64,000 nt of DNA from JABSSA01 sp039984715 (GTDB taxonomy: Bacteria; Pseudomonadota; Alphaproteobacteria; Rhodobacterales; Rhodobacteraceae): the NCBI GenBank assembly GCA_039984715.1, contig JBDWUA010000012.1, forward strand, positions 1-64,000. Direction: 5' to 3'. Below are positions 34,310 through 42,977 of the stretch, in pieces (the first letter of the stretch is position 1; every line of letters starts with the position of its first letter). The notes under the pieces were generated by a model, which was not told the DNA's origin, did no database searches, and was given only the letters and a program-made list of their open reading frames with translations. Position numbers and translations under genes: made by a program.

Positions 34310-36610
34310 ATGAACAACAATAAAATACTAACGGTCTCCTACGGAACATTCTCGTGTACCCTAGAGGGTTTCGAAGATTCCTTCGAGATGATGAAAGTTA
34401 TTGCGGAGTATTTCCGGGATTTGGCAGCAGACGACCGTTTCTTTGGAGCGGAGCCTGCCCAGTTAGATGCAGAGACTTTGGCAAACCTAGCGCAACGGGA
34501 AACATCACGACGTGTCGAGGCCAGCGAAAGGGACGGACATTTCGTTCTAAGCGCCGCAGATGAAACTGTGACAACTGATGCCGTAACAGCAGCCATTGCA
34601 ACCGGCGCTGCCGCCGCCGGGATATCTTCGACACCGACAGACGCCTCAGAAATGTACGAAGACGATGTTTATGCCGAGGATGCCAGTGCAAAAGCCACTG
34701 ATGCGGATGAGTCGATTTTCGAAGAGACCGGTTTTGAAAAAATGGAAGCCGCAGCATTGCCCACTGCTGCCCCAGCCGCAGGATCCATCGCAGAAAAGCT
34801 TCAACGTATTCGCGCCGTCGTGAAACAAGCTGATGCCGACGTTGAAGAAGAACCATATTACACCGAAGCACTGATCGAAACAGAATCCGACGATGAACCA
34901 CAGTTGGAAGCAGATGCGCCTTCAGCCGAAGACATCGTTGAAGCGTCTGAAAAAGTGGAACAGGATTTCATCGCGGCTTCGACCGAAGACATTATGGCCG
35001 CCGCAGAAATCATTGAACCAGATGTGATCGACGAGCCCGCAGAAGAAGAAACAGACGTTGTCGAAACCAATCTAGCTGATGAAACCGATGACGCGCCCGA
35101 ACTGACCAATGTCTTTGAAGATGACTTGGCCGAAGAAGACACTTCCGACGAAGGTGTTCTGGTTCTAGACACGCCAGCCGACGATCTGCAATCCGACGAT
35201 ATCGAACCTGAAGCAGAAGGGGTTGAAGAGCTTGTCGCGGCTTTGAATCCAACTTTGGAAGAGGATATCGAAGCACAAAAAGCCGCCGAACATGAATTGG
35301 AAAATATTGAAGCCCCATTCGCCGCTGCCGATGCCGAAGCAAACATTGAGGCTGATGCGGTGTCTGACGCAGAAGAAATCGACGACACAACAGATGATGT
35401 CGCTGATGTTGAGCCAGAAGAAACCGCCCAACAGGAACCGACCAAGGACGACTTGGGTAAGATCCTAGATGCGCTTGCAAGTGACACATCTGATGCAGAC
35501 GATACGCAGGTCGAAACCTCAGAAGATGACATCGTCGAAGAGAATGAAACGACGGATGATGTTCTGAAATTGATCTCACAGATCGAAACGCCAAGCGAAG
35601 AAGACAGCAAGGCCGAAGAAAAGGCCGCCGCTCCGAAGGAAGAACGCAAGCGTGTGCGTGTGATCAAAGTCAAACGGGCTGATATCGATGAAGCTGTGTC
35701 GGAAGGCACATTGGAATTGACGGAAGACGACGCAGTCGCAAATGACGATGCCGCGACCAGCAGCCTATCCGAAACAGAAGAAGCTGAATTGATGGCTGAT
35801 CTTGCAGAGGTTGAGGCTGAATTGACGGATGACGCGGCGTCTGCGGCGGAAACCAAAGTAACCAAGCCCGCCATCATGGGTGACGCAGCAGACACATTGC
35901 CAGCCTTGGCTGATGATCTGGAAGAGGCTGACGCCAAAGACGTTTCGATTTTGGACACTGACGTGAACCGTTTGATGGACGAAGCCGACGAGCAAATGGA
36001 CGAGCCTGAAAGCGCCAATCGTCGTAGCGCATTCCAAGCCTTGAAAGCCGCAGTTCTGGCACGCAAAGCAGACAAGCAATTGTCAAATGAAGATGGCGAA
36101 GACGATGATGTCGACGCGTATCGGTCTGACCTTGCTAAGGTCGTGCAACCGCGCCGCCCAGAAGCGACCACGCGCACAGAACGTCCTACACCACCACCAG
36201 AAGCTGGTTCCACGCCATTACGATTGGTGGCAGAACAACGTGTGTCTGGCTCAGAAGACGAAACTGAAGCTCCGGTCACCCCGCGCCGTGTGGCGTCGGA
36301 GGGTACAACACCTGCAGAAGAAGCAGGTAGTTTCGAGGATTACTGCGCTGAACTTGGTGCGCATGACTTGTCCGACGTTTTGGAAGCCGCTGCCTCCTAT
36401 CTGACATTCATCGAAGGCCGCAAACAGTTTTCGCGTCCACAATTGATGATGAAAGCACGCCAGATCGAAAAAGAAGACTTTAGCCGAGAAGACGGCTTGC
36501 GGTCTTTCGGGCAATTGTTGCGGTCCGGCAAAATCGAAAAAATCCGCGGCGGGCGTTTCGCTGTCACACCAGATATCGGATACAAACCCGACCAGCGTGC
36601 AGCAGGTTAA
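34310..36610 (+). CDS. Large, very acidic, mostly disordered protein of unknown function
   Basis: A 766-residue protein in three parts. Residues about 1-75 are a compact conserved-looking domain (ILTVSYGTFSCTLEGFEDSFEMMK, YFRDLAADDRFFGAEP). Residues about 90-640 are a long low-complexity region dominated by Glu, Asp, Ala, Thr and Ser, with only short islands such as IAEKLQRIRAVVKQAD and RKRVRVIKVKRADIDEA, the latter strongly basic. Residues about 675-760 form a second compact domain (SFEDYCAELGAHDLSDVLEAAASYLTFIEGRKQFSRPQLMMKARQ, then a short winged-helix-like end). I have seen similar proteins annotated only as hypothetical in Rhodobacteraceae. No enzyme motif is visible. A strong terminator follows. 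The start may also be GTG 34307. Confidence 0.85.
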   Translation: MNNNKILTVSYGTFSCTLEGFEDSFEMMKVIAEYFRDLAADDRFFGAEPAQLDAETLANLAQRETSRRVEASERDGHFVLSAADETVTTDAVTAAIATGAAAAGISSTPTDASEMYEDDVYAEDASAKATDADESIFEETGFEKMEAAALPTAAPAAGSIAEKLQRIRAVVKQADADVEEEPYYTEALIETESDDEPQLEADAPSAEDIVEASEKVEQDFIAASTEDIMAAAEIIEPDVIDEPAEEETDVVETNLADETDDAPELTNVFEDDLAEEDTSDEGVLVLDTPADDLQSDDIEPEAEGVEELVAALNPTLEEDIEAQKAAEHELENIEAPFAAADAEANIEADAVSDAEEIDDTTDDVADVEPEETAQQEPTKDDLGKILDALASDTSDADDTQVETSEDDIVEENETTDDVLKLISQIETPSEEDSKAEEKAAAPKEERKRVRVIKVKRADIDEAVSEGTLELTEDDAVANDDAATSSLSETEEAELMADLAEVEAELTDDAASAAETKVTKPAIMGDAADTLPALADDLEEADAKDVSILDTDVNRLMDEADEQMDEPESANRRSAFQALKAAVLARKADKQLSNEDGEDDDVDAYRSDLAKVVQPRRPEATTRTERPTPPPEAGSTPLRLVAEQRVSGSEDETEAPVTPRRVASEGTTPAEEAGSFEDYCAELGAHDLSDVLEAAASYLTFIEGRKQFSRPQLMMKARQIEKEDFSREDGLRSFGQLLRSGKIEKIRGGRFAVTPDIGYKPDQRAAG

Positions 36611-36639
36611 GGCCAGCTGCACGACAGTCGCAAACCTGA

Positions 36640-36672
36640 GAAGAGCAGCACACCAGCTGCTCTTCGTTTTTT
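36640..36672 (+). terminator. Rho-independent terminator of the acidic-protein gene
   Basis: A perfect 10-base stem GAAGAGCAGC/GCTGCTCTTC with loop ACACCA is followed by GTTTTTT. It lies 30 bp after the stop. Confidence 0.92.
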
Positions 36673-36911
36673 ATGCTCTACGGCTGCCTGAATTTGATCG
36701 CCAACCGCCAAAGATTGAAGTGAATTTCATCACTTAAAGCGCGATGCGTGTGAACACTGTCCCGTGCGAGATATTTACGCATCGAGGGTGGATTACGGTG
36801 CACCCGTTTTGGTACCTCATCGGCAAATTGCGAAAAACCCAGCGCCTTACTGTGGCTTGAAAGCCACTTTTTTGACGTCATCTCCTGACGGCTGCGCCAT
36901 TGAAATGGTGG

Positions 36912-38204
36912 TCAAACAACCACTTCCAATTCTTCCTGCTCACCCACCCCAAAGACGCGTTTGTAACGATCAATTTCAGAGGTCGGTCCCATCGCTTTGC
37001 GGGGGTTATCGCTGAGTTTGACGGTTGGTTTTCCATTGGCTGAAACCGCTTTGCAGACCAGTGAAAATGGAGCAAGCCCATTTTTCTGTGTCAGCCCGAC
37101 AAAGTCATTGGTCAACATTGTACCCCACCCGAAACTGATTTTGGCGCGCCCATTAAATCGGGCATACAGCTCTTCTATTTTGCTGACATCCAGTCCGTCA
37201 GAAAAGATGATGAGTTTGTTCATCGGATCTTCGCCGCGGTCTTTCCACCAGCGGATCGCGATTTCAGCCGCATTGGCCGGATCCCCTGAATCGATGCGAA
37301 TACCGGTCCAGCTGTCGAGCCAGCTTGGCGCATTCTTTAAGAACCCTTCGGTGCCATAAGTATCCGGCAATATAATGCGCAGGTTGCCGACATGTTCTTC
37401 TTGCCAATCGGACAGAACGTCATACGGCGCGCGGGCCAATGCCTCATCCCCTTCGGCCAATGCGGAATACACCATAGGCAATTCGTGAGCATTGGTTCCG
37501 ATCGCCTCAAGGTCGCGGTTCTTAGCAATCAGACAATTGGATGTGCCCACAAAATTGGGCCCAAGCCCTTCATACATTGCTTGAACGCACCAATCTTGCC
37601 ACAAGAATCCATGGCGTCGGCGGGTGCCAAAATCTGCAACACGCAGGTCATCCAACGCACGAAGGCGTTCGATCTTTTCCCAAAGTTTGGTCATGGCACG
37701 GGCATAAAGCACCTGAACTTCGAATTTGCGCATCTGGTTAAGCACTGCGCGTGATCGCAATTCCATCAGCACCGACAATGCCGGGATTTCCCACAACATA
37801 ACCTCGGGCCACGTGCCCTCAAAGGTCAGTTCATATTGATCACCTTTGCGCTCAAGGTGATAGTCTGGCAGGCGCAACGCTTCGAACCAGTCCATGAATT
37901 CGGACGTGAACATCTGACGTTTGCCGTAAAACGTATTGCCGCGCATCCATGTGCTTTCGCCGCGCGACAATGACAGCGACCGGATGTGATCAAGCTGTTC
38001 ACGCAATTCGCCTTCGTCAATGAGGTGGGCAAGCGGCACATGTGTCGACCGATTGATCAGCGAAAAAGTCACCTGCGTGTCAGGGCGATTGCGGAACACA
38101 GATTGGCACATGAGCAGTTTGTAAAAATCAGTGTCGATCAAAGAACGAACAATCGGGTCGATCTTCCATTTGTGGTTCCAGACACGGGTGGCAATGTCGA
38201 CCAT
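36912..38204 (-). CDS. pncB: Nicotinate phosphoribosyltransferase
   Basis: A 430-residue enzyme making nicotinate mononucleotide from nicotinate and PRPP, for NAD salvage. Motifs: IDTDFYKLLM near the N-terminus, FGTRRRHG, GTSNCLIA, the phosphorylated-His region AIGTNAHELPM, and RIDSGDPA. The start is set at ATG 38204 with a GGAG site. The usual partner pncA lies 1.4 kb upstream on the same strand, separated by an oppositely oriented RTX gene. Confidence 0.96.
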   Translation of the reverse strand: MVDIATRVWNHKWKIDPIVRSLIDTDFYKLLMCQSVFRNRPDTQVTFSLINRSTHVPLAHLIDEGELREQLDHIRSLSLSRGESTWMRGNTFYGKRQMFTSEFMDWFEALRLPDYHLERKGDQYELTFEGTWPEVMLWEIPALSVLMELRSRAVLNQMRKFEVQVLYARAMTKLWEKIERLRALDDLRVADFGTRRRHGFLWQDWCVQAMYEGLGPNFVGTSNCLIAKNRDLEAIGTNAHELPMVYSALAEGDEALARAPYDVLSDWQEEHVGNLRIILPDTYGTEGFLKNAPSWLDSWTGIRIDSGDPANAAEIAIRWWKDRGEDPMNKLIIFSDGLDVSKIEELYARFNGRAKISFGWGTMLTNDFVGLTQKNGLAPFSLVCKAVSANGKPTVKLSDNPRKAMGPTSEIDRYKRVFGVGEQEELEVVV

Positions 38205-38396
38205 TTGGTTCTCCTTGACGATCGCGTCTTTGTGCCAAGCTAGCGCGGTGGGGGCAAGGGGTCGCACAGCAAAGTCGCAGAGAAGGCTGACAAGAGATTA
38301 ATAATCGGTTAAACTTGCGTTACTTTGCCGAAAGTGTTTTTGGCGGTTTTATGGATACCCTTATTTTTCTTTCTATTTGTCGAAGGACTTTGAGTA

Positions 38397-39536
38397 ATGG
38401 AGAATTCTTTACTCCAAACAGATATTCTAATTGGCGATGGGTCGCTTGAAGGTTCTATATTTCAGAACTTGTTCTTGGTTATGCCCACTGCGCCTGTGGA
38501 CGATTCTATTCCAACGGATGGGGCCGAAGCGGATACAACTCAGGTGTTCGCAGCCGATCTAAGTTTTGACGACATCGCATCAAAACTACCCGCTCCCCTT
38601 GCGCCCTTGGCCAACGCGCCGCTTACCCACTTGTCACACCAGGCTGGTCCTGTTTCGACAAGTTCCTCGACGGTCCTTGATGTGACGGTCGACGCAGGCG
38701 CGGTGGCATTTTCAACGGCCATTCCGATGTCGACGGTGTCTGTTTCGTCATTGCAAGTGCATGCGATCAACCCAGACGGCGATTCCATAATCACTGGAAC
38801 AGCCGGGGATGACATCATTCTGGCCGGGGATGGCTTGGACAGTGTGGATGGCGGGGACGGCGATGATCTGATCAAGCTTGGGCATTCCAGTGCGTCACAG
38901 ACAAGCGGTCAGGAGTTTGCAGATGGCGGCTCGGGCAACGACACAATTTTAGGCAGTGGCGTTGCAGACCGTTTAGAAGGCAACGGTGGTTATGATGAAA
39001 TCAGCGGGTATGCCGGGGATGACAGCATCAATGGTGGCAACAAGGCGGACGTTCTGCGCGGCGGATCAGGTCGCGACAAGATGTTCGGTGGCAAGCATGA
39101 CGATGTCATGCGCGGTGGTCGCGACGAAGACACAGTACACGGCGAAGCCGGGAACGACCTGCTTTTCGGCAATCAGGGCAACGATGTCTTAGTCGGTGAC
39201 GTGGGTTACGACACGATGTGGGGCGGCGAAGGCAACGACTTTATCATTGGCGGAAACGGGCAGGATCGCCTGATTGGCGAGGCCGGGGATGACATGTTGT
39301 CTGGCGGCTTGAAAGTTGACGAATTTGTCTTCACCAAGCCGAGTTGGGGCCATGATGTCATCACCGACTTTGAAGACGGCATAGAACTGTTGCATATGAC
39401 AGGGACGGGTATCAACGACTTCAGCGAACTGACAGTCACGGACACCGCAGAAGACGCTTTGATCGAGTTTGACCAATCGTCGATCTTGGTCATTGGTGCG
39501 GCTGGGTTGATCGGCGCGGATGACTTTATTTTCTGA
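38397..39536 (+). CDS. RTX (haemolysin-type calcium-binding repeat) protein
   Basis: A 379-residue protein. Residues about 1-125 are a Ser/Ala/Pro-rich leader without signal peptide. Residues about 130-310 hold nonapeptide RTX repeats of the GGxGxDxUx type (GGDGDDLIK, GGSGNDTIL, GYAGDDSIN, GEAGNDLLF, GGEGNDFII, GEAGDDMLS), which bind calcium after export. The C-terminal about 65 residues (FVFTKPSWGHDVITDFEDG ... DDFIF) match the region that acts as type I secretion signal. No enzyme domain is seen and no secretion genes are adjacent. GAAGGA site before ATG 38397. It separates pncA from pncB. Confidence 0.92.
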   Translation: MENSLLQTDILIGDGSLEGSIFQNLFLVMPTAPVDDSIPTDGAEADTTQVFAADLSFDDIASKLPAPLAPLANAPLTHLSHQAGPVSTSSSTVLDVTVDAGAVAFSTAIPMSTVSVSSLQVHAINPDGDSIITGTAGDDIILAGDGLDSVDGGDGDDLIKLGHSSASQTSGQEFADGGSGNDTILGSGVADRLEGNGGYDEISGYAGDDSINGGNKADVLRGGSGRDKMFGGKHDDVMRGGRDEDTVHGEAGNDLLFGNQGNDVLVGDVGYDTMWGGEGNDFIIGGNGQDRLIGEAGDDMLSGGLKVDEFVFTKPSWGHDVITDFEDGIELLHMTGTGINDFSELTVTDTAEDALIEFDQSSILVIGAAGLIGADDFIF

Positions 39537-39582
39537 TTGGGCTTCTGCCCATTCGTGATGTCACCACACACGACTATGGCGT

Positions 39583-39613
39583 CAAGGGCAGCTCCCAAAG
39601 GGTCCTGCCCTTG
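39583..39613. terminator. Hairpin between convergent RTX and pncA genes
   Basis: CAAGGGCAG (39583-39591) and CTGCCCTTG (39605-39613) can pair around 13 bases. No T tract follows on either strand, so its terminator role is weakly supported. Confidence 0.3.
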
Positions 39614-39623
39614 TGATCATCCG

Positions 39624-40229
39624 TCAGCCCGTCAGGGTGACACCAGCATCGGTCATGCCAGACAGCGCCGCAGACAAAGACCCATCCAGATCGATAGCAC
39701 GACACAGGCTTTGTCGCACAGTCACGTCATACCCAAGCTTGGCCGCGTCAACGGCTGAAAAATTGACGCAAAAGTCAGTGGCAAGACCCACCATGGTTAA
39801 GGTGGCAATGCCACGCGTACGCAAATATCCGTCCAGTCCAGTCGGCGTTTTGTGATCGTTTTCAAAGAATGCCGAATAGCTGTCGATCGACGGGGTATAT
39901 CCTTTGCGCACAATCATATCCGCACGATCTGTGTTGAGGTCCGCGTGGAACGCCGCCCCTTGCGTGCCTTGAATGCAATGATCGGGCCACAGAACCTGTG
40001 GGCCATAAGGCATATCAGTCACCTCATAAGGCCCTTTGCCCGGATGCGACGATGCAAATGACGAATGTCCAGCCGGATGCCAGTCCTGCGTGAGAACGAC
40101 CACTTCGAAATCGGCCATCACTGCGTTTATCGGCGCGACAATCTCATTCCCGGCCGGCACCGCCAAAGCGCCTTCGGGGCAGAAATCGTTTTGCACATCA
40201 ATGATGATCAGGGCGGTTTTGTCAGGCAT
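39624..40229 (-). CDS. pncA: Nicotinamidase
   Basis: A 201-residue cysteine hydrolase of the isochorismatase fold that deamidates nicotinamide to nicotinate. Motifs: IIIDVQNDFCPEGALAV with the catalytic Asp, LTQDWHPAGHSSFA with the metal-binding His residues, VRKGYTPSIDSYSAF with the Lys, and GLATDFCVNFSA with the nucleophile Cys. Product feeds PncB. The normal operon with pncB is interrupted by the RTX gene. Confidence 0.96.
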   Translation of the reverse strand: MPDKTALIIIDVQNDFCPEGALAVPAGNEIVAPINAVMADFEVVVLTQDWHPAGHSSFASSHPGKGPYEVTDMPYGPQVLWPDHCIQGTQGAAFHADLNTDRADMIVRKGYTPSIDSYSAFFENDHKTPTGLDGYLRTRGIATLTMVGLATDFCVNFSAVDAAKLGYDVTVRQSLCRAIDLDGSLSAALSGMTDAGVTLTG

Positions 40230-40384
40230 TGTATCCTCGTAAATTCAAAGCGCTGATCGCCAAGGTAAACGGGCCTGTGGGGAACGCAAGCGATTGACGC
40301 AAACGCGTCTTATTCGGGACAAACTAACGCGCAGATTTGGCACTAGTACTTGTTATGTATGTTGTGAGTGGGTGGAAGTATTCC

Positions 40385-40867
40385 ATGAGAAATGAAGAAT
40401 TCGAATACCATGTCAGCACAAAGATGGACATTGCCACTGTTTTGGCATGTAGCTGTCTGGCTGTCGTTTTGATGTGGTTGGCCTTTACCAATACACTTGG
40501 CATGGACGTTCTTGGTATTGTGTACCTGGAACCGGGTGCGGCAAGCTTGTTTTATGGTGCGTTGGCAGCCTTGGGGGTCGCATTTGCGTTTGGTACTCTG
40601 CGCGATCTGGTGAAGCCGAACAATCGATATCAGCCGATCATGCTTGAACAAGAAGCCATTTCAGCCCCAACACGACCGGGCGGACACAGATCGCAAACAC
40701 TGTCGTATCGCGGCATGCAAGATGTCAAAGTCCAAAAGGTTGCGGGCAATCGCATTCTTGAAATCAAGCACACAGACGGGTCGCTTGCCATATCTAGCGG
40801 CGCAGTGGGTGGCGATGGTTTCGAAGCGTTGTTGGAATCGTTAAGCATGCGGATTTTGGTGGCCTAA
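40385..40867 (+). CDS. Small two-helix membrane protein with a PH-like cytoplasmic part
   Basis: A 160-residue protein. Two membrane helices (about 15-33 and 45-65 from MRNEEFEYHV) are followed by a cytoplasmic region of about 90 residues with alternating strands (QTLSYRGMQDVKVQKVAGNRILEIKHTDGSLAISSGAV), which suggests a bacterial PH-like fold. Function unknown. The start is set at ATG 40385; a longer start at GTG/ATG 40337 is possible. Convergent with the hydrolase gene. Confidence 0.65.
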   Translation: MRNEEFEYHVSTKMDIATVLACSCLAVVLMWLAFTNTLGMDVLGIVYLEPGAASLFYGALAALGVAFAFGTLRDLVKPNNRYQPIMLEQEAISAPTRPGGHRSQTLSYRGMQDVKVQKVAGNRILEIKHTDGSLAISSGAVGGDGFEALLESLSMRILVA

Positions 40868-40874
40868 GCCACGA

Positions 40875-41720
40875 CTAGCAGCCCACAGGCTGCTTCTTCG
40901 GTTTATCTTGGGTCTGAATAAACGCGGCTATGCGCGGCCACAGAACGCGCGTTGCAGTCCGTGATCGGATCAGGCGGGAATGGGTGAAATCTTCGCCATC
41001 AGACTCGCGCGTTGCAAAGTGACATTTTCCAGTGTCACCAAACGCATCTGCCAGCCTTTGACATCCTTCAGTTGGTGCGATGTCTGTATCCAACGGCGCC
41101 GCGATGGCCATGGCAGGCAATTCCCAAGCCTCAAGCCCGGCAAAGACATCGTTGCCCAACGGGTCCGTCATGCCCCCCGCGCGGTTCCAATCCATCCATT
41201 GGGTCTGCAATGCAGCGCTTTCGTTGCAGGGGCCAAGCCCGCTTGCGCGAACCGTCCAATAACCGGTCAAACGCCCAAAGACGCGCATCAAATGCAAACC
41301 TGTTCTGAACCGCCATGATGACTGGTGCAGATGCGTGGCTTGCGTGGCCAGACAGGTCAAGCTGTGAACCATCGGACGAAGTTCCGGATTCAAATGCATC
41401 GCGAGTATAAGGGCGAGCCCACCTCCCGAGTGGCCAATCAGGTGAAGCCCCTTTGGCCCAGCAATGGTTCTGATCGCCTCAGATACCTCGGTATCGGCAA
41501 TATCATCATAGGTGAACCGACCGGGCCGAGACACACGATCACGCCATTCAATGCCAAACACGCACATGCCTTGCGCATCCAGAAACGCGGCCAGCGGCGT
41601 CAATGTGTCGATATTTGAGAAGGTACCATGTGTCAGCAAAACACTTGGCCCGGTGCTTGAGCCGCCAAACTGATATAGCTGACCAGAATACGACCATTCG
41701 GGATGTGGGTGCCAAGACAT
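40875..41720 (-). CDS. Alpha/beta hydrolase
   Basis: A 281-residue hydrolase with oxyanion region LLTHGTFSN, nucleophile elbow IGHSGGG (Ser in GHSGG), a late acidic Asp (AAPLDTDIAP) and a His (DFTHSRL). No signal peptide. Substrate unknown; the cap region is helical (about 125-200). A 7-base hairpin (40877-40894) overlaps the last codons. Divergent from trhO. Confidence 0.88.
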   Translation of the reverse strand: MSWHPHPEWSYSGQLYQFGGSSTGPSVLLTHGTFSNIDTLTPLAAFLDAQGMCVFGIEWRDRVSRPGRFTYDDIADTEVSEAIRTIAGPKGLHLIGHSGGGLALILAMHLNPELRPMVHSLTCLATQATHLHQSSWRFRTGLHLMRVFGRLTGYWTVRASGLGPCNESAALQTQWMDWNRAGGMTDPLGNDVFAGLEAWELPAMAIAAPLDTDIAPTEGCQRLADAFGDTGKCHFATRESDGEDFTHSRLIRSRTATRVLWPRIAAFIQTQDKPKKQPVGC

Positions 41721-41823
41721 TACGCCAAGCTTTGCCGGTTCATTCCCTCGAGGTCAATTTTGACCTCACGTCTGGCGTGCAGGTTCTTGCACCTGTGGCG
41801 TTGGCGGCGTATCTGCCCGCATT

Positions 41824-42735
41824 ATGTATATTGTCGCTGCTTTATATCACTTCACACGCTTCGAAACGCCCGATGCGATCAAAACGCCGCTCAGCGATGT
41901 GTGCGCGGCACATGACGTTATGGGTACATTGCTTTTGGCGCGTGAAGGCATCAACGGAACAATCGCTGGCACGCGCGCCGGAATTGACGCGGTGCTCGGA
42001 CATATTCGCGCCCTGCCCGGCTGTGCGGATTTAGAATGGAAAGAAGCGCACAGCACAGTGCCGCCGTTTATCCGGATGAAAGTGCGCCTGAAAAAAGAAA
42101 TCGTGACCATGGGGCAACCTGACGTCGATCCCAAAGCGCGGGTTGGGCATTACGTATCCCCCGAAGATTGGAACGATCTCATCACCCAAGACGATGTGGC
42201 CGTGATCGACACGCGCAACGATTACGAAGTCGGGATTGGCACGTTTAAGGGTGCGATTGATCCACGTACAGAAAGCTTTCGCGACTTTCCAAGTTGGTGG
42301 GAAGCCAACAAAGCGCGGTTTCATAACAAGAAAATCGCAATGTTCTGCACTGGTGGAATACGCTGCGAAAAGTCGACCAATTATTTGCTGGGCCAAGGCG
42401 TCGAAGATGTGTTCCACCTGAAGGGCGGCATTCTGAAGTACTTGGAAGAGGTGCCCGAAACCGACAGCACTTGGGAAGGAGAATGCTTTGTCTTTGATGC
42501 GCGCGTCAGTGTGGGTCACGGATTGAAGGAAGGACCGCATGAGTTGTGTCACGCGTGTCGTCGCCCAATTCTGCCCGCTGACCGGTCAAAGCCGTCGTTT
42601 GAACAAGGCGTCAGCTGCCATCAATGCATTGATGAGACATCTGACGAGAACAAAAACCGGTTTCGCGAACGCCAAAAGCAGATTCAGTTATCGGCCAAAC
42701 GTGGAAAATTGCATATCGGGCCCAAAGCAGGCTGA
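41824..42735 (+). CDS. trhO: tRNA uridine(34) hydroxylase (rhodanese family)
   Basis: A 303-residue YceA/TrhO protein that makes 5-hydroxyuridine at tRNA position 34 using oxygen. It has an N-terminal ferredoxin-like domain (FYH-F start, LLLAREGINGTIAG), a rhodanese domain with VIDTRNDYEVGIGTF and the catalytic Cys in MFCTGGIRCEKST, and a C-terminal zinc-like cluster of Cys (ELCHACRRPI, SCHQCID). Full length and motifs intact. Confidence 0.95.
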   Translation: MYIVAALYHFTRFETPDAIKTPLSDVCAAHDVMGTLLLAREGINGTIAGTRAGIDAVLGHIRALPGCADLEWKEAHSTVPPFIRMKVRLKKEIVTMGQPDVDPKARVGHYVSPEDWNDLITQDDVAVIDTRNDYEVGIGTFKGAIDPRTESFRDFPSWWEANKARFHNKKIAMFCTGGIRCEKSTNYLLGQGVEDVFHLKGGILKYLEEVPETDSTWEGECFVFDARVSVGHGLKEGPHELCHACRRPILPADRSKPSFEQGVSCHQCIDETSDENKNRFRERQKQIQLSAKRGKLHIGPKAG

Positions 42736-42738
42736 GGG

Positions 42739-42762
42739 TCTGGACGTTATTTTGCGTCCGGA
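42739..42762. terminator. Hairpin between convergent trhO and DUF2842 genes
   Basis: TCTGGACG and CGTCCGGA pair (one G-T) around TTATTTTG, right after the trhO stop and across the DUF2842 stop. No T tract follows, so support is weak. Confidence 0.28.
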
Positions 42763-42965
42763 TCCCCCTGACCTATGCCTCTGAACACAAAGCGCAATGG
42801 TAAGGCCCAAACTATTCCCAGACCAACATAGATCACCAATTCGACCCAAATCGGGGGCCGGTTGAAAAAAGACACAACGCTGATCGTTGCCACGATATAA
42901 AGTGGCAACGCGATCAACAGAATGATCAGCGCCCAGCGCCGACGGGCCTTATAGCTTAACGCCAT
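42747..42965 (-). CDS. DUF2842 small membrane protein
   Basis: A 72-residue protein with two membrane helices (about 12-30 and 40-60) and a basic N-terminus (YKARRRWAL). This is the size and pattern of DUF2842, a small inner-membrane family of alphaproteobacteria with unknown role. It lies 12 bp downstream of purA on the same strand, so the two probably share a transcript. Confidence 0.88.
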   Translation of the reverse strand: MALSYKARRRWALIILLIALPLYIVATISVVSFFNRPPIWVELVIYVGLGIVWALPLRFVFRGIGQGDPDAK

Positions 42966-42977
42966 GTCACACGTCCT

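Noticed and set aside
34858..36279. 473-codon minus-strand frame, very rich in Ser
   Set aside because: It is the complement of the Glu/Asp/Ala-rich region of the acidic protein gene; the composition is explained by that and there is no domain.
40877..40894. AGCAGCC-CACA-GGCTGCT hairpin as a terminator
   Set aside because: It overlaps the last codons of the alpha/beta hydrolase and has no T tract on either strand; mentioned in that gene entry only.
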